Shown in pieces: positions 39,581 through 48,870 of a DNA stretch of 64,000 nucleotides. Made by a program: the position numbers and the translations under genes. Source of the DNA: Polaribacter sp. HaHaR_3_91. Its GTDB lineage: Bacteria > Bacteroidota > Bacteroidia > Flavobacteriales > Flavobacteriaceae. Where the stretch lies: positions 868,001 to 932,000 of the forward strand of contig NZ_CP058986.1 in assembly GCF_019278525.1 (NCBI RefSeq). Reading direction: 5' to 3'. Below the pieces are notes generated by a model. The model did no database searches and was not told the DNA's origin. It was given only the letters and a program-made list of their open reading frames with translations. Each line of letters starts with the position of its first letter. The first letter of the stretch is position 1.

Positions 39581-40432
39581 ATGAAATCATTATTTACATT
39601 CATTTTTACACTTGTATCAATTATTACTTTTGGGCAACAAGATTTTCAAGGGAAAGCTACCTATATGTCTAAAACTTCGGTAGACTTAGACAATTTTGCT
39701 CGAGGCGGAGAACAGCTTTCTGAAGCAAGAAAAAAACAGATTCAAGAAAGAATGAAATCTCAATTAGAAAAAACATTTATTTTAAACTTTGATAAAAGTT
39801 CATCTCTATATAAAGAAGATGAAAAATTGGCAGCACCAACAACAGGTGGAAGTGGAAGAGGACCAAGGTTTGGAGGTTTTTCTAGCGGAGGAACTAAGTA
39901 TAAAAACACCAAAGATAAAGTGTCATTAGAAGCTACAGAATTTTTTGGAAAAAAGTTTTTAGTTTCTGATGAAATGGAGCAACCTCAATGGGAATTAGGG
40001 GCAGAAACCAAGCAGATTGGTAATTATCTTTGTTATAAAGCAACATTACTTAAAGATGCAAATCCTTTAGATTTTTCTAATTTTAGAAGACCAAGAGGAG
40101 GAGAGGAAACAGAAAAAAAAGAAGAAGCAAAAGAAGTAAAACAAGTATTGGTAACTGCATGGTATACGCCACAAGTGCCAGTTAGTAATGGTCCTGGAGA
40201 ATACTGGGGTTTACCTGGTTTGATCTTAGAAATAAATGAAGGAACAACTACTATTTTATGTACAGAGATTGTTTTGAATCCTTCAGAAAAAGAAGCTATT
40301 GAAGCACCATCAAAAGGAAAAAAAATAACTAGAGAAAAATACACAGAAACTGTAACTAAAAAGATGGAAGAGTTAAGACAAAACTTTCAAAATAGAGGTA
40401 GAGGTGGTAATCGTGGGGGCGGACGTTCTTAA
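39581..40432 (+). CDS. GLPGLI family protein (283 aa)
   Basis: A signal peptide is visible at residues 1-19 (ending ITFGQ). The family motif sits in YWGLPGLILEI. The mature part has a Gly/Arg-rich low-complexity segment (GGSGRGPRFGGFSSGG), an acidic/Lys segment, and an Arg-Gly tail (NRGRGGNRGGGRS). GLPGLI proteins are Bacteroidota-specific, exported, and of unknown function. They commonly sit next to TonB-receptor-like proteins, as here: the barrel gene begins 36 bases downstream, so the two are probably one operon. The RGG tail is unusual for an exported protein. Confidence 0.88.
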   Translation: MKSLFTFIFTLVSIITFGQQDFQGKATYMSKTSVDLDNFARGGEQLSEARKKQIQERMKSQLEKTFILNFDKSSSLYKEDEKLAAPTTGGSGRGPRFGGFSSGGTKYKNTKDKVSLEATEFFGKKFLVSDEMEQPQWELGAETKQIGNYLCYKATLLKDANPLDFSNFRRPRGGEETEKKEEAKEVKQVLVTAWYTPQVPVSNGPGEYWGLPGLILEINEGTTTILCTEIVLNPSEKEAIEAPSKGKKITREKYTETVTKKMEELRQNFQNRGRGGNRGGGRS

Positions 40433-40468
40433 AAAAAAACTAAAATAATTAGAACTCAATTTTAAGTA

Positions 40469-43201
40469 ATGAAAAAAATAATATTCTTAGCCATTTTTAT
40501 GGTTACACTTTTTACAAACGCCCAAGTAAAACTAACAGGTGTTGTTAAAGATAGTATTGGTGAGCCTTTAGAGATGGCAAATGTTTTGGCTATAGATAAG
40601 GTAACTAATAAAATAGCATCCTACGGTTTTACAGATGAAAAAGGTTTTTATAAATTAAACGTAGAAAAAAATACCACTGTTTTATTAAAGATAAGTTATG
40701 TAGGTATGAAGTCTGCAGACTATACAATAGAAACAAAGTCCGATGCTATTGTTACCAATGTAATGTTGGCTTTTGACAATGCTTTAGATGGAATAAATAT
40801 TGTTTCTAAAATGCCTGTTACGGTAAAAGGAGATACGATTGTTTACAATGCAGATTCTTTTCAAAATGGTACCGAAAGAAAACTAGAAGATGTACTAAAA
40901 AAATTACCTGGTGTAGAAATTAATGATGATGGAGAAATTGAAGTTGAAGGGAAAACGGTAGAAAAAATAATGATTGATGGTAAGGATTTCTTTGATGGAG
41001 ATACAAAGCTAGCTACCAAAAATATTCCTTCTAATGCCTTAGATAAAATAGAGGTTTTAAGAAATTACGCAGATGTAAGTCAGCTTAGTGGGGTACAAAA
41101 TAATGAAGATAGAGTTGCTATAAACATTAAACTTAAAGAAGGAAAAAAGAATTTCTGGTTTGGAGATATAACTGCTGGAGTAGGAAATGCACCAGATGAA
41201 ACTTTGTATTTATTACAACCAAAATTATTTTATTACTCGCCAAAATATACTATTAATGTTATTGGTGATGTTAATAATATGGGAGAAGTTGTTTTAGATA
41301 GAGGAGATATTAGAAGTTTTAGTGGTGGTTTTAGGAGCCAAAGTCCGTCTAACGGAACAAATTTAAGTTTAGCAAGTGCTGGTATTGGTTTTCTAACTGC
41401 AAATGCTAGAAATGCGAATAGAATTGAAACAAAATTAACGGCTATGAATTTTAGTTATTCTCCAACTACAAAACTAGATTTAAGCGGATTCTTAATATTT
41501 TCTAGTAATAGCAACGGACAACAAAATAATGTAGATACAGATTATATAGATGCTGAGACTCCAGATGAATATACAGAGAGCAGAACAGATCAAACAAGTA
41601 ATACAGGGTTGATTAAATTGAGCGCTGGATATAAGCAAAATGCAAGAAAGCAATTTAATTATGATTTAATTGGTCGTTTTACAAACGAATTTAGAAAAGA
41701 TGATGTTGAGTCTAATGTTTTAGGTGATATTACAGAAGATGAAAAAGCAACACCTTATACAATTAACCAGAACTTTAGTTATTTTTACACAGCAAACGAA
41801 AAAAATATCTTTGCATTAGAAGCAAAGCATTTACTACAAGATGAAGATCCTTTTTATGTGGCTTCTTTAGATAAAGATAACTTTGTTGATGAAGCAGATA
41901 AGTTAGGTTTAAATGAAGAAACAGGTTCAAGTAATTTAATGTATACTTTAGAACAAGACAGACGTGTAAAATCGAATCAATTAGATGTAAAGTTAGATTA
42001 CTATAATATTTTAAATGATAAGAGTAATTTAAACTTTGTAGTTGGTACCATACAAAGTAAGCAAAATTTTGATTCTAAGTTTTTTCAAATTTTAGATGAT
42101 GGAAGCGAGTTTACTCCAACAGGAACTATTCCGGAAGATGATGCTAGATCATTTACAAATGATACAGAATATGGTTTTTCTGATATTTATGCAGGGTTAA
42201 GATATCGTTTAAAAGCAGGTATTTTTACCTTTACTCCGGGTTTTACAGTACACGCTTATAATGTTAAAAATACACAATACGAAACAGATATTTTTGAAGA
42301 TCAATTTCAAAAATTCTTTCCAGAATTGTCAATAATAGCACAGTTTAAACAAAGTGAGTCTTTGCAATTTTCTTATAAACAAGAAGTTAATTTTACAGAT
42401 GTTAATCAACTTGCAAGAGGTATTGTTGCCAATAGCTATAATTCTTTTTATTATGGTAATCACGAGTTAGACAATGCACATTTACATAATGTGAACTTAA
42501 ATTATTCTAGCTTTAATTTATTTAATTACACAAACGTATTTGCTAGGCTTAATTATAAGAAAACAATAGATCAAATTAACTCAAATACAATTTTTGAACC
42601 AGGTTCTGTTGTTTCAAGGAGTACATCATTAAATTCACCTTTCGATAATGAGAGCTTTACGGGTTCTGCAAGATTAGGTAAAACTTTTAACAAGATTAAA
42701 ACATCTTTAGGAGCTAATTATGGTTACAGTAAAACATTTCAGTCTTTAAATGATGAGTTTAATACTAATAAATTATTTTCTCAAAGTTACTCTGCAAGTG
42801 TAAGTACCAACTTTAACAAAGCACCAAATGTATCTTTAGGATATCGATTAAGTTTGTCTGACCAAGATAACAGTTCTAGAGATGCAATTATAAAAGGAGT
42901 TACTAATGCACCTTCTATTAGTTTTGACGCTTATGTTTGGAAATCGTTAACGATTCGTTCAGATTTTTCTTATAATGAAGTAAAACAAGATGGAGTGGTT
43001 GCAAATACTTTTCAGAGTTTAGATGCTTCTTTTTCCTACAGAAAAGATAAAGATGCAAAATGGGAGTATGAGTTAGTAGGAAGTAATCTTTTAGCTTCTG
43101 GTTCTAGAGCTTCTGTAAATACAAGTAATATCGCTTTTACAATAAATGAAACCTTTGTTTTACCAAGATTTATTAGTCTTAGAGTAAAATATCAATTGTA
43201 A
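40469..43201 (+). CDS. Outer-membrane beta-barrel protein with carboxypeptidase-like regulatory domain (910 aa)
   Basis: The signal peptide covers residues 1-18 (VTLFTNA). A CarboxypepD_reg-like beta-sandwich spans about 21-100 (KLTGVVKDSIGEPLEMANVL, DEKGFYKLNV). A plug-like region follows (about 110-220: GDTIVYNADSF, LEDVLKKLPGVEI, DGKDFFDGDTKLATKN). The rest is alternating amphipathic strands of a large barrel, ending in an aromatic-rich strand with C-terminal RVKYQL. It resembles TonB-dependent receptors that lack a clear TonB box and that travel with GLPGLI genes. The substrate is unknown. It is the second gene of a two-gene unit. Confidence 0.88.
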   Translation: MKKIIFLAIFMVTLFTNAQVKLTGVVKDSIGEPLEMANVLAIDKVTNKIASYGFTDEKGFYKLNVEKNTTVLLKISYVGMKSADYTIETKSDAIVTNVMLAFDNALDGINIVSKMPVTVKGDTIVYNADSFQNGTERKLEDVLKKLPGVEINDDGEIEVEGKTVEKIMIDGKDFFDGDTKLATKNIPSNALDKIEVLRNYADVSQLSGVQNNEDRVAINIKLKEGKKNFWFGDITAGVGNAPDETLYLLQPKLFYYSPKYTINVIGDVNNMGEVVLDRGDIRSFSGGFRSQSPSNGTNLSLASAGIGFLTANARNANRIETKLTAMNFSYSPTTKLDLSGFLIFSSNSNGQQNNVDTDYIDAETPDEYTESRTDQTSNTGLIKLSAGYKQNARKQFNYDLIGRFTNEFRKDDVESNVLGDITEDEKATPYTINQNFSYFYTANEKNIFALEAKHLLQDEDPFYVASLDKDNFVDEADKLGLNEETGSSNLMYTLEQDRRVKSNQLDVKLDYYNILNDKSNLNFVVGTIQSKQNFDSKFFQILDDGSEFTPTGTIPEDDARSFTNDTEYGFSDIYAGLRYRLKAGIFTFTPGFTVHAYNVKNTQYETDIFEDQFQKFFPELSIIAQFKQSESLQFSYKQEVNFTDVNQLARGIVANSYNSFYYGNHELDNAHLHNVNLNYSSFNLFNYTNVFARLNYKKTIDQINSNTIFEPGSVVSRSTSLNSPFDNESFTGSARLGKTFNKIKTSLGANYGYSKTFQSLNDEFNTNKLFSQSYSASVSTNFNKAPNVSLGYRLSLSDQDNSSRDAIIKGVTNAPSISFDAYVWKSLTIRSDFSYNEVKQDGVVANTFQSLDASFSYRKDKDAKWEYELVGSNLLASGSRASVNTSNIAFTINETFVLPRFISLRVKYQL

Positions 43202-43223
43202 TTTAAGTAGAATTTTAAATAAA

Positions 43224-43252
43224 AAAGGCTCAATTTATTGAGTCTTTTTTTA
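43224..43252 (+). terminator. Terminator of the GLPGLI/barrel operon
   Basis: A short stem (43226-43234 with 43237-43245, one G-T pair) is followed by seven T, about 25 bases after the stop. Confidence 0.65.
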
Positions 43253-43278
43253 TGCTATAAATTTAAAATAAGAAACAA

Positions 43279-43286
43279 TATATTTG
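43279..43286 (+). promoter_or_regulatory. Putative -7 box of the flavoprotein gene
   Basis: TATATTTG matches TAnnTTTG, 16 bases before the ATG at 43303; no clear -33 element. Confidence 0.45.
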
Positions 43287-43302
43287 TAAAAAATAACATT
43301 CT

Positions 43303-44442
43303 ATGATTTTTGACGTAGCTATAATAGGTTCGGGGCCAGCAGGGGCTTCTGCAGCTTTTAAATTAGCAGAAAAAGGAATATCAACCGTTATAATAGAAAA
43401 AGAAACTTTACCAAGGTATAAAACTTGTGGAGGTGCTTTTGGTTTGGCCGGAAGAAAAATAATGCCTTTTGATATTACTGAAGTTGTAGAAAAAGAATGT
43501 TTTCATATTGATGTCTTTTTTGATAAAATTGATAAAAAGTTTTCTATTCAAAAAGATGAGCCCATCATTACTATGGTGATGCGTGCAGATTTCGATAATT
43601 TTATTGTTAAAAAAGCACAAGAATTAGGTGTTACTTTACTTGAAGATCATAAACTTACAGATATTACTTTTAAGGAAGATATCACTTTACATACTTCTAA
43701 AGGAGAGATAAAAACCAAGTTTGTAATTGCTGCTGATGGAGCGTTAGGTAAGACTGCTAAATTTGCAGGATGGGAAGAAACACGTTTATTAATACCTGCA
43801 TTAGAATATGAGGTTGAGGTAAATGATGAAGATTTTAAAAGATTATCAAAAACCGTTCGTTTAGATTTTGATGCAATTCCTATGGGATATGGTTGGTGTT
43901 TTCCAAAGAAAAATCACTTATCTATTGGTGTTGGAGCTTTACGAAAAGTAAAAGTAGACTTTAAAAAGTGTTACAGAGATTATTTAGAGAATACATTAAA
44001 AGTTACGGAAATTATTAGTGAGGAAATGCATGGTTTTCAAGTACCAGTTTCTTTAAGAAAAGATGGTTTTGTAAGAAAGAATGTTTTTTTGGTAGGTGAT
44101 GCTGCAGGTTTTGCAGATCCGTTATCTGCAGAAGGAATTACAAATGCTATTCTTTCAGGTAATATGGCTGCAGAATCAATTATTGAAAGTAAATTGAATG
44201 GCGAATTAGCAGAAAAATTATACAACGAAAAGTTAGAAGAACACCTTTTACCTGCACTAAGATCTGCTTTTAAATTGTCTAAGTTGTTTTATGAAAACGA
44301 AACAATGAGAAATCTTTTGATTAAAAAATATGGAGAAAGAATCTGTGAAAAGATGATTCAGATTATGATGGGAGAAAGTACCTACCCAACAGATATTATG
44401 AAAACGATAAAAAGAAAACTCAAAAAAGCTATTTTTTCATAA
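43303..44442 (+). CDS. Geranylgeranyl reductase family FAD-dependent oxidoreductase (379 aa)
   Basis: The N-terminal Rossmann FAD-binding motif is GSGPAGASAAFKLAEKG, followed by EKETLPRYKTCGGAF, typical of geranylgeranyl reductases. The middle DG/ATG-like motif (FVIAADGALGKTAKFAG) and the second FAD motif (VFLVGDAAGFADPLSAEGIT) complete the p-hydroxybenzoate-hydroxylase-like fold. Family members reduce or oxidise isoprenoid chains (quinone, lipid or carotenoid related) or act as related monooxygenases. The membrane-protein gene four bases downstream is probably a partner. The true substrate is not evident. Confidence 0.88.
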   Translation: MIFDVAIIGSGPAGASAAFKLAEKGISTVIIEKETLPRYKTCGGAFGLAGRKIMPFDITEVVEKECFHIDVFFDKIDKKFSIQKDEPIITMVMRADFDNFIVKKAQELGVTLLEDHKLTDITFKEDITLHTSKGEIKTKFVIAADGALGKTAKFAGWEETRLLIPALEYEVEVNDEDFKRLSKTVRLDFDAIPMGYGWCFPKKNHLSIGVGALRKVKVDFKKCYRDYLENTLKVTEIISEEMHGFQVPVSLRKDGFVRKNVFLVGDAAGFADPLSAEGITNAILSGNMAAESIIESKLNGELAEKLYNEKLEEHLLPALRSAFKLSKLFYENETMRNLLIKKYGERICEKMIQIMMGESTYPTDIMKTIKRKLKKAIFS

Positions 44443-44446
44443 CGGT

Positions 44447-45217
44447 ATGAGCGTATCAACAAGTAAAACCTTTTTTCCTGCCTTTATAAAAACATTAGGC
44501 ATCCTTTTTTTCTACATACTTATTGGTCTTTTTATAGACAGTGTTTATGTAACCGAAAATTATGGAGAGTGTCAATGGATTGCAAACATAGTTATGGTAA
44601 TTGTTTTTACGGTAACCTGTTTTAAAGTTTCATCAAGAATTAGAGAGCAGCTGTTTTATGCTGTTTTATTAGGCTTTTTTGGAGAATATTTGTTTTCTGT
44701 AGCAATGGGTATGTATACGTATAGATTAGAAAATGTACCTCATTACATCCCTATGGGACATGCCTTAGTATATGCAGGGGTTTTGTTTTTTATGAAAACA
44801 GCTTTTACTAAAAATAATCATCAAAAATTAGAGAAAATACTAACAGTCATCATTATACTATATGCTACCTTATTTCTTATTTTTAGGAACGATGTTTTTG
44901 GTTTTGTAATGACTGCAGGAACGCTTTTGATTTTGATAAAGAAACCCCGAGAAAGGCTTTTTTATCTGACCATGTATTTAGCCGTTGCTTTTTTAGAAAT
45001 AGTGGGTACAACATACGAATGTTGGTGGTGGCCAACTACGGCTTGGGGAATCTTTGATTTTTTACCAAGTCATAATCCACCAACAGGAATTAGTTTTTTT
45101 TACTTTTTACTAGATTTAGGAACTTTATGGTTTTATAAAAAACGACATAAAGCTGCTTGGTTAAGAATGAAGAATATTAGAAAAATTAGATTAAACCTTT
45201 CTAAAGCCACAAACTAA
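44447..45217 (+). CDS. Polytopic membrane protein, unknown function (256 aa)
   Basis: About seven hydrophobic helices are seen (for example ILFFYILIGLFIDSVY, IVMVIVFTVTCF, FFGEYLFSVAMG, ALVYAGVLFFM, LTVIIILYATLFLIF, FLEIVGTTY, GISFFYFLLDLGTLWFY), and the C-terminus is basic. Conserved-looking aromatic and acidic positions cluster in TYECWWWPTTAWGIFDFLP near the predicted last periplasmic or membrane face. I do not recognise the family. The four-base gap to the geranylgeranyl-reductase-like gene suggests that both act in one lipid, quinone or pigment modification. Confidence 0.75.
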   Translation: MSVSTSKTFFPAFIKTLGILFFYILIGLFIDSVYVTENYGECQWIANIVMVIVFTVTCFKVSSRIREQLFYAVLLGFFGEYLFSVAMGMYTYRLENVPHYIPMGHALVYAGVLFFMKTAFTKNNHQKLEKILTVIIILYATLFLIFRNDVFGFVMTAGTLLILIKKPRERLFYLTMYLAVAFLEIVGTTYECWWWPTTAWGIFDFLPSHNPPTGISFFYFLLDLGTLWFYKKRHKAAWLRMKNIRKIRLNLSKATN

Positions 45218-45265
45218 AAGTATTTTTATATCGTTAATTTAAATGATCACTAATTTTCTTACTAA

Positions 45266-46159
45266 ATGTCTATAAAAGTAACATCGGTTTCAAAAGTTTA
45301 TAAAACTCAAAAAGCATTAAATAATGTTTCTTTTTCTGCGGATAAAGGCCAAATAATTGGCTTTCTAGGGCCAAATGGTGCAGGGAAATCTACAATGATG
45401 AAAATCTTAACAGGTTTTATAAAACCGAATGAAGGCGAAGTTTTTGTTGATGAAATTGATGTGTTACAAAATCCATTAGATGCACAAAAATCTATTGGGT
45501 ATTTGCCAGAGCACAATCCTTTGTATACTGATATGTATGTGCGTGAATACTTACAGTTTCAAGCAACTATTTTTAAGGTTGATAAAAGCCAAATAGAAAT
45601 TTGCATTGAAAAAGTTGGTTTAACTGCAGAAGCACATAAAAAAATACATCAATTATCTAAAGGATATCAGCAAAGAGTTGGTTTGGCGGCAGCAATTTTA
45701 CACAACCCAAAAGTCTTAATTTTAGATGAGCCAACAACTGGTTTAGATCCGAATCAACTGGTAGAAATTAGAGCATTGATTAAAGAATTAGGAAAAGATA
45801 AAACGGTACTTTTTTCTACCCATATTATGCAAGAAGTAGAAGCGGTTTGCGATCGTGTAATCATCATTAAAAAAGGAGAACTTTTAATCGATAAAAAACT
45901 AGCAGAGCTCAAAGAGAATAATCAGCAAGTAATAGAAGTTACGTTTGATTATAAGATAGAAGAGCAATTCATAAACAGATTACCAAACGTGGTTTCTTAT
46001 AAAAATAATTACGACAATACTTGGTTTATCACTTTTGAAAGTGAAGAAGATATGCGACCTGTTATTTTTGATTTTGCACAAGAAAACGGTTTAAAGATTC
46101 TTAGCTTAAATACCCAAAATAAGAATTTAGAAACGCTTTTTAGAGAGGTTACCGCTTAA
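45266..46159 (+). CDS. gldA: Gliding motility ABC transporter ATP-binding protein GldA
   Basis: This is an ABC ATPase of 297 residues. Walker A is GPNGAGKST (about 36-44), followed by the Q-loop region (LPEHNPLYTDM), the signature LSKGYQQRVGLAAA, Walker B VLILDEPTTGLDPNQ, and the H-loop STHIMQEVEAVCDRV. The C-terminal extension (KILSLNTQNKNLETLFREVT) is typical of GldA. In gliding flavobacteria GldA works with the permeases GldF and GldG, which are encoded elsewhere and not seen here. Its presence agrees with the T9SS substrates in this window, since gliding and type IX secretion are linked in this group. Confidence 0.9.
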   Translation: MSIKVTSVSKVYKTQKALNNVSFSADKGQIIGFLGPNGAGKSTMMKILTGFIKPNEGEVFVDEIDVLQNPLDAQKSIGYLPEHNPLYTDMYVREYLQFQATIFKVDKSQIEICIEKVGLTAEAHKKIHQLSKGYQQRVGLAAAILHNPKVLILDEPTTGLDPNQLVEIRALIKELGKDKTVLFSTHIMQEVEAVCDRVIIIKKGELLIDKKLAELKENNQQVIEVTFDYKIEEQFINRLPNVVSYKNNYDNTWFITFESEEDMRPVIFDFAQENGLKILSLNTQNKNLETLFREVTA

Positions 46160-46184
46160 GTTTTTAAGCGATAAATTATAAAGT

Positions 46185-46310
46185 TTGTCACTTCGAAGTT
46201 ATGAGAAGTCGCATAACATTGAGAACACAAAACTTTGTGTTTTATGATATTTATCTCTCTAATCGAAATGATAAACTGTACGTAAAACCTTCAAACTTGT
46301 TACTTGTTGT
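46185..46310. other. Candidate dispersed intergenic element B
   Basis: The stretch between convergent genes contains gtcacttcga, attgagaaca and cgaaatgataa in the same order as the element near 35660-35835. A short inverted repeat (acacaaaactttgtgt) is also present and may help terminate transcription. Confidence 0.4.
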
Positions 46311-46332
46311 GAAAGTTACTTAATTCGAAATA

Positions 46333-46983
46333 TTATTTAGTCAAATACTCATAAGCTTCCAATAAAGTTGGAAAAACTAAAACACTTCCAGCTTCTTTTA
46401 ACTCTTCTTCAGAATATTGCGTTGTAATTCCAATAGCAACCATTCCTGCTGCTTTAGCCGCTTTTGTTCCTGTTAAACTATCTTCAAAAACCCAAATATC
46501 TTTAAAATCAATATCTTTAAAGCCTAGCGTTTCTGCCAATAAAATATAGGCTTCTGGTGCAGGTTTTGGTTTTACATAATCTTGTACCCCAAAAACGGTA
46601 GTAAAGTTTAGGTTTAAATGATGGATGCTGTTTTTTAAAAACAGTTTTGTGGCGTTACTTGCAATTCCGTAAGGTATTTTTTCTTCGGACAAAAGGCTTG
46701 TAAACTCTCTAACTCCAGGTAATAACTTAGGTACTTTAAAGTGTGTTTTTATATGTTCGTCCTTTAAAAGGAATAATTCTTTGGTACGTTTTTCCTCACC
46801 AATAACAGAGCAGAAATATTCAGCAATAATCATTGGGGATTTCCCTGCATGAGTTTTAGGAAACGGAGTAATATCTTTATCAAATAACTCTTTAAAAGAG
46901 GAAGTCCATGCAGAATAATGGCTTTCAAAACTATCTACAATTACGCCATCAAAATCAAATAAAAATCCTTTAGGTAATATCAT
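46333..46983 (-). CDS. HAD-family hydrolase, beta-phosphoglucomutase-like (216 aa)
   Basis: Motif I is FDFDGVIVDS (catalytic Asp residues about 9 and 11), motif II is GIASNAT, the Lys is in KPKPAPEAYILLAE, and motif IV is VFEDSLTGTKAAKAAGM. An alpha-helical cap lies between residues about 15 and 90. Such enzymes dephosphorylate sugar phosphates or isomerise them; residues alone do not identify the substrate. Its ATG overlaps the stop codon of the upstream lactone oxidase gene by one base (TAATG), so the two are translationally coupled and may act in the same carbohydrate pathway. Confidence 0.9.
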   Translation of the reverse strand: MILPKGFLFDFDGVIVDSFESHYSAWTSSFKELFDKDITPFPKTHAGKSPMIIAEYFCSVIGEEKRTKELFLLKDEHIKTHFKVPKLLPGVREFTSLLSEEKIPYGIASNATKLFLKNSIHHLNLNFTTVFGVQDYVKPKPAPEAYILLAETLGFKDIDFKDIWVFEDSLTGTKAAKAAGMVAIGITTQYSEEELKEAGSVLVFPTLLEAYEYLTK

Positions 46984-48296
46984 TAGTTATTTGTTTTTTC
47001 GTTGAATATTTCCGTTAAATACGGATTTAAAAATTTGTTAGTTGGATCTAATTCTCTTCTTAAAAGTTTAAAATCTTCCCATTTTGTATACACTTTAGAA
47101 AGTTCTGCATCTTTAGCGGAAAAACGTTTTGCCCAATGTGGTTTTCCTCCGTGTTTTAAAAATATTTTTTCAATACTTTTAAAAGCTTCATAGGTATCTG
47201 CAGTTGCTGCATTTCTAGAAACACACCCCATAGTAACAGTGTCTTTTTCGTAAGCATAGCTTAACCAAGATTTGTCTTTGTACACAAAACGAACATCCAT
47301 AGGAATATGAATAAACGATTTGTTGCTCCATTTATTTATTTCTGTTTTTAATTCTTCAAAAACTGTAGGAAAAACATCTAAACCAATGGTCCATTCTGCT
47401 AATTCTAAAGTAGATCCTCTAGATTTTGTAACGGTAGCTTGGTATAGCGAGCCTTTGTGTTCTTTTGTAGAGCTAAAAAAACCTCTATATAAAAGTTTGT
47501 TTGCAACGGCTGTAATCCAAGGAAAAACGTGTGAATATTTATACAATATTTTAGATGCTGTTCTTCTATGTTTTAAATATTTAGGACCTAAATCTTCTGT
47601 GATTTCTGTATTTGGGTCTATTTTATCACCTGTAATAACATATCCTTTATCAGTATGGGGAAGCCATAAGATTCTTAGAAAATCATGTTTTTTTAAACGT
47701 TCATTAATTTTAGGCAACCAAACACTATCATCTTCCGGACCTTCTTTTACGTGTAAAGTGTAAATAGGTTCGCACTTAAAAGTAATTTCAGAAAACACAC
47801 CAAAAACACCCAAAGAAACTCTTATAGCATCAATTAAATCATCTTTGTCTGTAATAATTTTAATAGAACCATCTGCAAGAACAATACTACACTTGGTCAT
47901 GTACTCAGAAAGAAGTTTACCACTTGTACCATGAGTTCCTGTTGCTAAAGCGCCACCAATTGTAATGGTATTAATATCTGGCAAGCAAGGAATACACCAA
48001 CCTTTTGCTTCTACAGCTTCTAGTAAATCTCCTAAAATTACACCAGATTGCACTGTAATTGTAAGTTCAGCATCATTAGAAGAAATAATTTTGTTATAAG
48101 TTCTAATGTCAATTAAGGTTGCGGCTCCAGAAGCAATATCAGCAGAAGATTGTTTATTACCAAAAACACGAATTTTTTCTGAATTTTTGACAACTTCTTG
48201 CAACTCTTCTTCTGAAGTAATTTTATAAAGAGATTCGTAATTGTAGGTTAGATTCTCGTTCCAACTTGTCCAAACTCCGTTTTTATTTTGTTTCAT
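46983..48296 (-). CDS. FAD-binding sugar-lactone/alditol oxidase (D-arabinono-1,4-lactone oxidase family, 437 aa)
   Basis: The N-terminal PCMH-type FAD domain (about 10-180) shows RVFGNKQSSADI, VQSGVILGDLLEAVEAKGW and GGALATGTHGTSGK. The C-terminal ALO domain ends with HGGKPHWAKRF, the HWxK signature that places the substrate near the flavin. Related enzymes oxidise sugar lactones or polyols with oxygen. No signal peptide is visible, so it is probably cytoplasmic. It is the first gene of a two-gene unit with the HAD phosphatase. The natural substrate is unknown. Confidence 0.88.
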   Translation of the reverse strand: MKQNKNGVWTSWNENLTYNYESLYKITSEEELQEVVKNSEKIRVFGNKQSSADIASGAATLIDIRTYNKIISSNDAELTITVQSGVILGDLLEAVEAKGWCIPCLPDINTITIGGALATGTHGTSGKLLSEYMTKCSIVLADGSIKIITDKDDLIDAIRVSLGVFGVFSEITFKCEPIYTLHVKEGPEDDSVWLPKINERLKKHDFLRILWLPHTDKGYVITGDKIDPNTEITEDLGPKYLKHRRTASKILYKYSHVFPWITAVANKLLYRGFFSSTKEHKGSLYQATVTKSRGSTLELAEWTIGLDVFPTVFEELKTEINKWSNKSFIHIPMDVRFVYKDKSWLSYAYEKDTVTMGCVSRNAATADTYEAFKSIEKIFLKHGGKPHWAKRFSAKDAELSKVYTKWEDFKLLRRELDPTNKFLNPYLTEIFNEKTNN

Positions 48297-48316
48297 CTAT
48301 TTTGTAAAATATTAAA

Positions 48317-48324
48317 CAAAAGTA
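48317..48324 (-). promoter_or_regulatory. Putative -7 box of the oxidase/HAD operon
   Basis: The minus strand reads TACTTTTG (TAnnTTTG), 20 bases before the oxidase start codon. Confidence 0.5.
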
Positions 48325-48389
48325 AGCATTAATATGTTTTTATCATGCTTATTTTTGTTTTATTCAATCATTAAGAATGAATTAAAAGT

Positions 48390-48869
48390 TTATGTAATAA
48401 AAAACAATCCATGACTTCCTGCAACTGCTCCTAGAATTGTAATTAAACTAATAATTAATAATATCCAATGTGCTTTGTGAAGTATGTTAAAGGTTTTTTC
48501 AGGGTTTTCATTTGCATATTTTTTGAAAAGTTTGTGTAAAACCAAGGGTTCTAAAATATATAAAACTAGTGTAAAAATGATCCAAACAATTGTCATTGCA
48601 TGAATCCACCAAAAACGATAATCTAAATAACGTTCCCAGGCATTTAATTCATACATCATATAAAAACCAGAAATTGCAGTAATTAAAGTTGTAATTTTTG
48701 CTTGTATTGCAAATCTACCTTCAATATTTTCAAAAGTAGTTAGTTTGTCTTTTTTAGACTTCATTTTTTTTACAGCAGGAATTATTACAGTTGTAACCAT
48801 TGCTACTCCTCCAATCCATAAAACAACCGCCAGTACATGAATAACTCTTGCAAGGGTTATAGAATTCAT
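48390..48869 (-). CDS. Small four-helix membrane protein, CopD-like (159 aa)
   Basis: Four transmembrane helices are seen: about 5-27 (RVIHVLAVVLWIGGVAMVTT), 55-75, 88-110 (WWIHAMTIVWIIFTLVLYIL) and 133-155 (HWILLIISLITILGAVAGS). His residues in helices 1, 3 and 4 (RVIH, WWIH, KAHW) could bind heme or metal, as in CopD and related cytochrome-like integral membrane proteins; that is inference. The gene starts one base after the dnaE stop and is probably cotranscribed with it, although no functional link to replication is apparent. Confidence 0.75.
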   Translation of the reverse strand: MNSITLARVIHVLAVVLWIGGVAMVTTVIIPAVKKMKSKKDKLTTFENIEGRFAIQAKITTLITAISGFYMMYELNAWERYLDYRFWWIHAMTIVWIIFTLVLYILEPLVLHKLFKKYANENPEKTFNILHKAHWILLIISLITILGAVAGSHGLFFIT

Positions 48870-48870
48870 T

